Origin: an uncultured Collinsella sp.
GTDB lineage: Bacteria > Actinomycetota > Coriobacteriia > Coriobacteriales > Coriobacteriaceae
DNA: 34,306 bases
Assembly (NCBI GenBank): GCA_902496275.1
Contig: CABVAC010000018.1
Coordinates: 1 to 34,306, forward strand
Direction: 5' to 3'
Shown here: positions 33,569 to 34,306 of the stretch, in pieces
How the letters are laid out: the number at the start of each line of letters is the position of its first letter
Numbering within the stretch: position 1 is the stretch's first letter
Made by a program: the position numbers and the translations under genes
The notes under the pieces: generated by a model
Told to the model about the DNA's origin: nothing
Seen by the model: the letters and a program-made list of their open reading frames with translations, nothing else
The model's database searches: none

Positions 33569-33740
33569 CGGAAACCGTATCCCACTTTTCGGGCCCAAAA
33601 TGGGATGCCGTTTCCCGCTGGACCCCCTCCGGGAAACGGCATCCCATTTCAAGGGAGTAAACCGGGATGTGATTTCCCCTAACGGCACCTTTGGGAAGCC
33701 GCATCCCACTCTAGACGCACAAAACGGGATGAGCTTTCCC
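33569..33740. repeat. Array of six alternating 15-bp units (BIME-like)
   Basis: Units start at 33569, 33602, 33631, 33664, 33693 and 33726 and alternate in direction. The consensus is GGGAAA-N3-CATCCC, with a variable central triplet. Spacers are exactly 18, 14, 18, 14 and 18 nt, so the array is a direct repeat of period 62 built from inverted pairs. Units 2 and 3 are extended to a perfect 19-bp inverted repeat (33598-33616 with 33631-33649). It resembles the alternating REP arrangement of enterobacterial BIMEs, but the units are shorter. Confidence 0.88.
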
Positions 33741-33836
33741 ATGGTGATCCAAGACCAGAAGCATGTCCGATAGCGCGGCCAGGTCAAGAACAACAAGGCA
33801 AGCGTCACGCCAATTTGGACGAGCGTCTGCTGCAGT

Positions 33837-33864
33837 TTGAGGCTGCTGGCCCATATGGTAGAGT
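33837..33864 (+). promoter_or_regulatory. Candidate promoter of the terminal gene
   Basis: TTGAGG (33837-33842) and TAGAGT (33859-33864) are 16 nt apart, upstream of the GTG-started gene at 33931. Moderate match. Confidence 0.4.
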
Positions 33865-33930
33865 TAACCACCCATGAATTTCAGCACACTGCGTGCTACC
33901 TGTTCTTTTGTCATTTAGGGGAGTGAACTT

Positions 33931-34306
33931 GTGAATACTTCTGTCGCCAAGAAGGCCGGCCAGGCGGTGCGCCTGCTCATGATGGTGCTCACGGCAGTTC
34001 TCATCTTCTTCTTCATCAATGTTATGCTGCTCGTCTCCGATATCCAGGGCACGGCGCGTGTGGTCAACTACGCCGGTCTGGTGCGCGGTACCACGCAGCG
34101 AATCGTTAAGCTCGAGGATGCGGGCCAGCCTCAAGATGACCTGCTCAAAGCCGTGGATTCATACATCAACGGTTTGCGTTACAGAAGTGACGACCTCAAC
34201 CTCGTCCGTCTCGACGACGATGAGTATCAGGCAAAAATGACCGAGCTTGCAAATTATTTTGATGAGCTTTGCACCGAGATCATCCGTGTGCGCGAAGTCG
34301 GCTACG
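33931..34306 (+). CDS. Membrane sensor-type protein, N-terminal part (cut by window end)
   Basis: A GTG start with AGGGGAG 7 nt upstream opens a frame of 125 codons that runs off the window end. A membrane helix lies at about residues 15-37 (LLMMVLTAVLIFFFINVMLL). An outside domain follows, beginning SDIQGTARVVNYAGLVRGTTQRIVKLE, which resembles the N-terminal sensory part of PilJ-type or methyl-accepting and GGDEF proteins. The output domain is beyond the window, so the function (chemoreceptor, diguanylate cyclase or kinase) cannot be decided. Confidence 0.8.
   Translation, partial: MNTSVAKKAGQAVRLLMMVLTAVLIFFFINVMLLVSDIQGTARVVNYAGLVRGTTQRIVKLEDAGQPQDDLLKAVDSYINGLRYRSDDLNLVRLDDDEYQAKMTELANYFDELCTEIIRVREVGY

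Noticed and set aside
33569..33740. CRISPR array
   Set aside because: Units are inverted relative to each other, spacers are only 14 or 18 nt and no cas genes are present.
33428..33871. 147-codon minus-strand frame over the region after the ABC exporter
   Set aside because: It spans a repeat, a terminator and the six-unit array; the apparent peptide repeats merely translate the DNA units.

Overview
The window is about 34 kb of high-GC bacterial chromosome. Gene content, GTG/TTG starts and the style of the intergenic repeats suggest a gut actinobacterium of the class Coriobacteriia, most likely Collinsella or a close relative. That assignment comes from recognising the proteins and repeats; no 16S or marker search was possible. 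I see no rRNA, tRNA, CRISPR array, complete insertion sequence or prophage.

Layout. 1-13,100 is housekeeping, all on the minus strand. Read in transcription order, tsaC-glpK and upp lie upstream of a complete F-type ATP synthase operon (atpI-like, atpB, E, F, H, A, G, D, C). The operon ends in a strong intrinsic terminator, followed by murA and a LytR-CpsA-Psr (LCP) wall-polymer ligase. 13,246-13,930 is a HigBA-type toxin-antitoxin pair. 14,006-16,956 holds prmC and prfA (release factor 1 and its methyltransferase), separated by 632 bp that contain repeats. 17,202-21,582 is a polar amino-acid ABC importer (lipoprotein, permease, ATPase) followed by an M20 peptidase. Next come a LacX-like aldose epimerase, a one-pass membrane protein of unknown function, an MFS exporter, a low-molecular-weight phosphatase, an AAA/DUF4143 ATPase, a TIGR04076-like Cys-rich protein and a pyridoxal kinase. 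29,172-33,397 is a MarR regulator with an overlapping heterodimeric ABC exporter pair. The window ends inside a membrane sensor-type gene.

The least ordinary content is between the genes. A family of about 100-150-nt structured repeats occurs six times (93-240, 15,741-15,886, 21,757-21,859, 28,832-28,979, 28,984-29,072, 33,398-33,481). Complete copies form a bulged outer stem, an inner stem and an apical hairpin with one bulged base and a 4-nt loop. A separate perfect hairpin with an invariant GGTA loop follows. Stem sequences change between copies while pairing is kept. Four copies abut the stop codon of a neighbouring gene, always on the opposite strand. Four of the six are preceded by a second palindrome containing GGGGACGTT or its remnant. 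Other palindromes are a GTGACAAAGGGA type at three sites, two of them flanking the AAA/DUF4143 gene; a 21-bp inverted repeat with a third arm; and a regular array of six alternating 15-bp units (33,569-33,740) with spacers of exactly 18/14/18/14/18 nt. These look like a population of REP/MITE-like or structured-RNA elements. I cannot tell from sequence alone whether they act as DNA or RNA, or whether any matches a catalogued family such as the Rfam Collinsella-1 motif.
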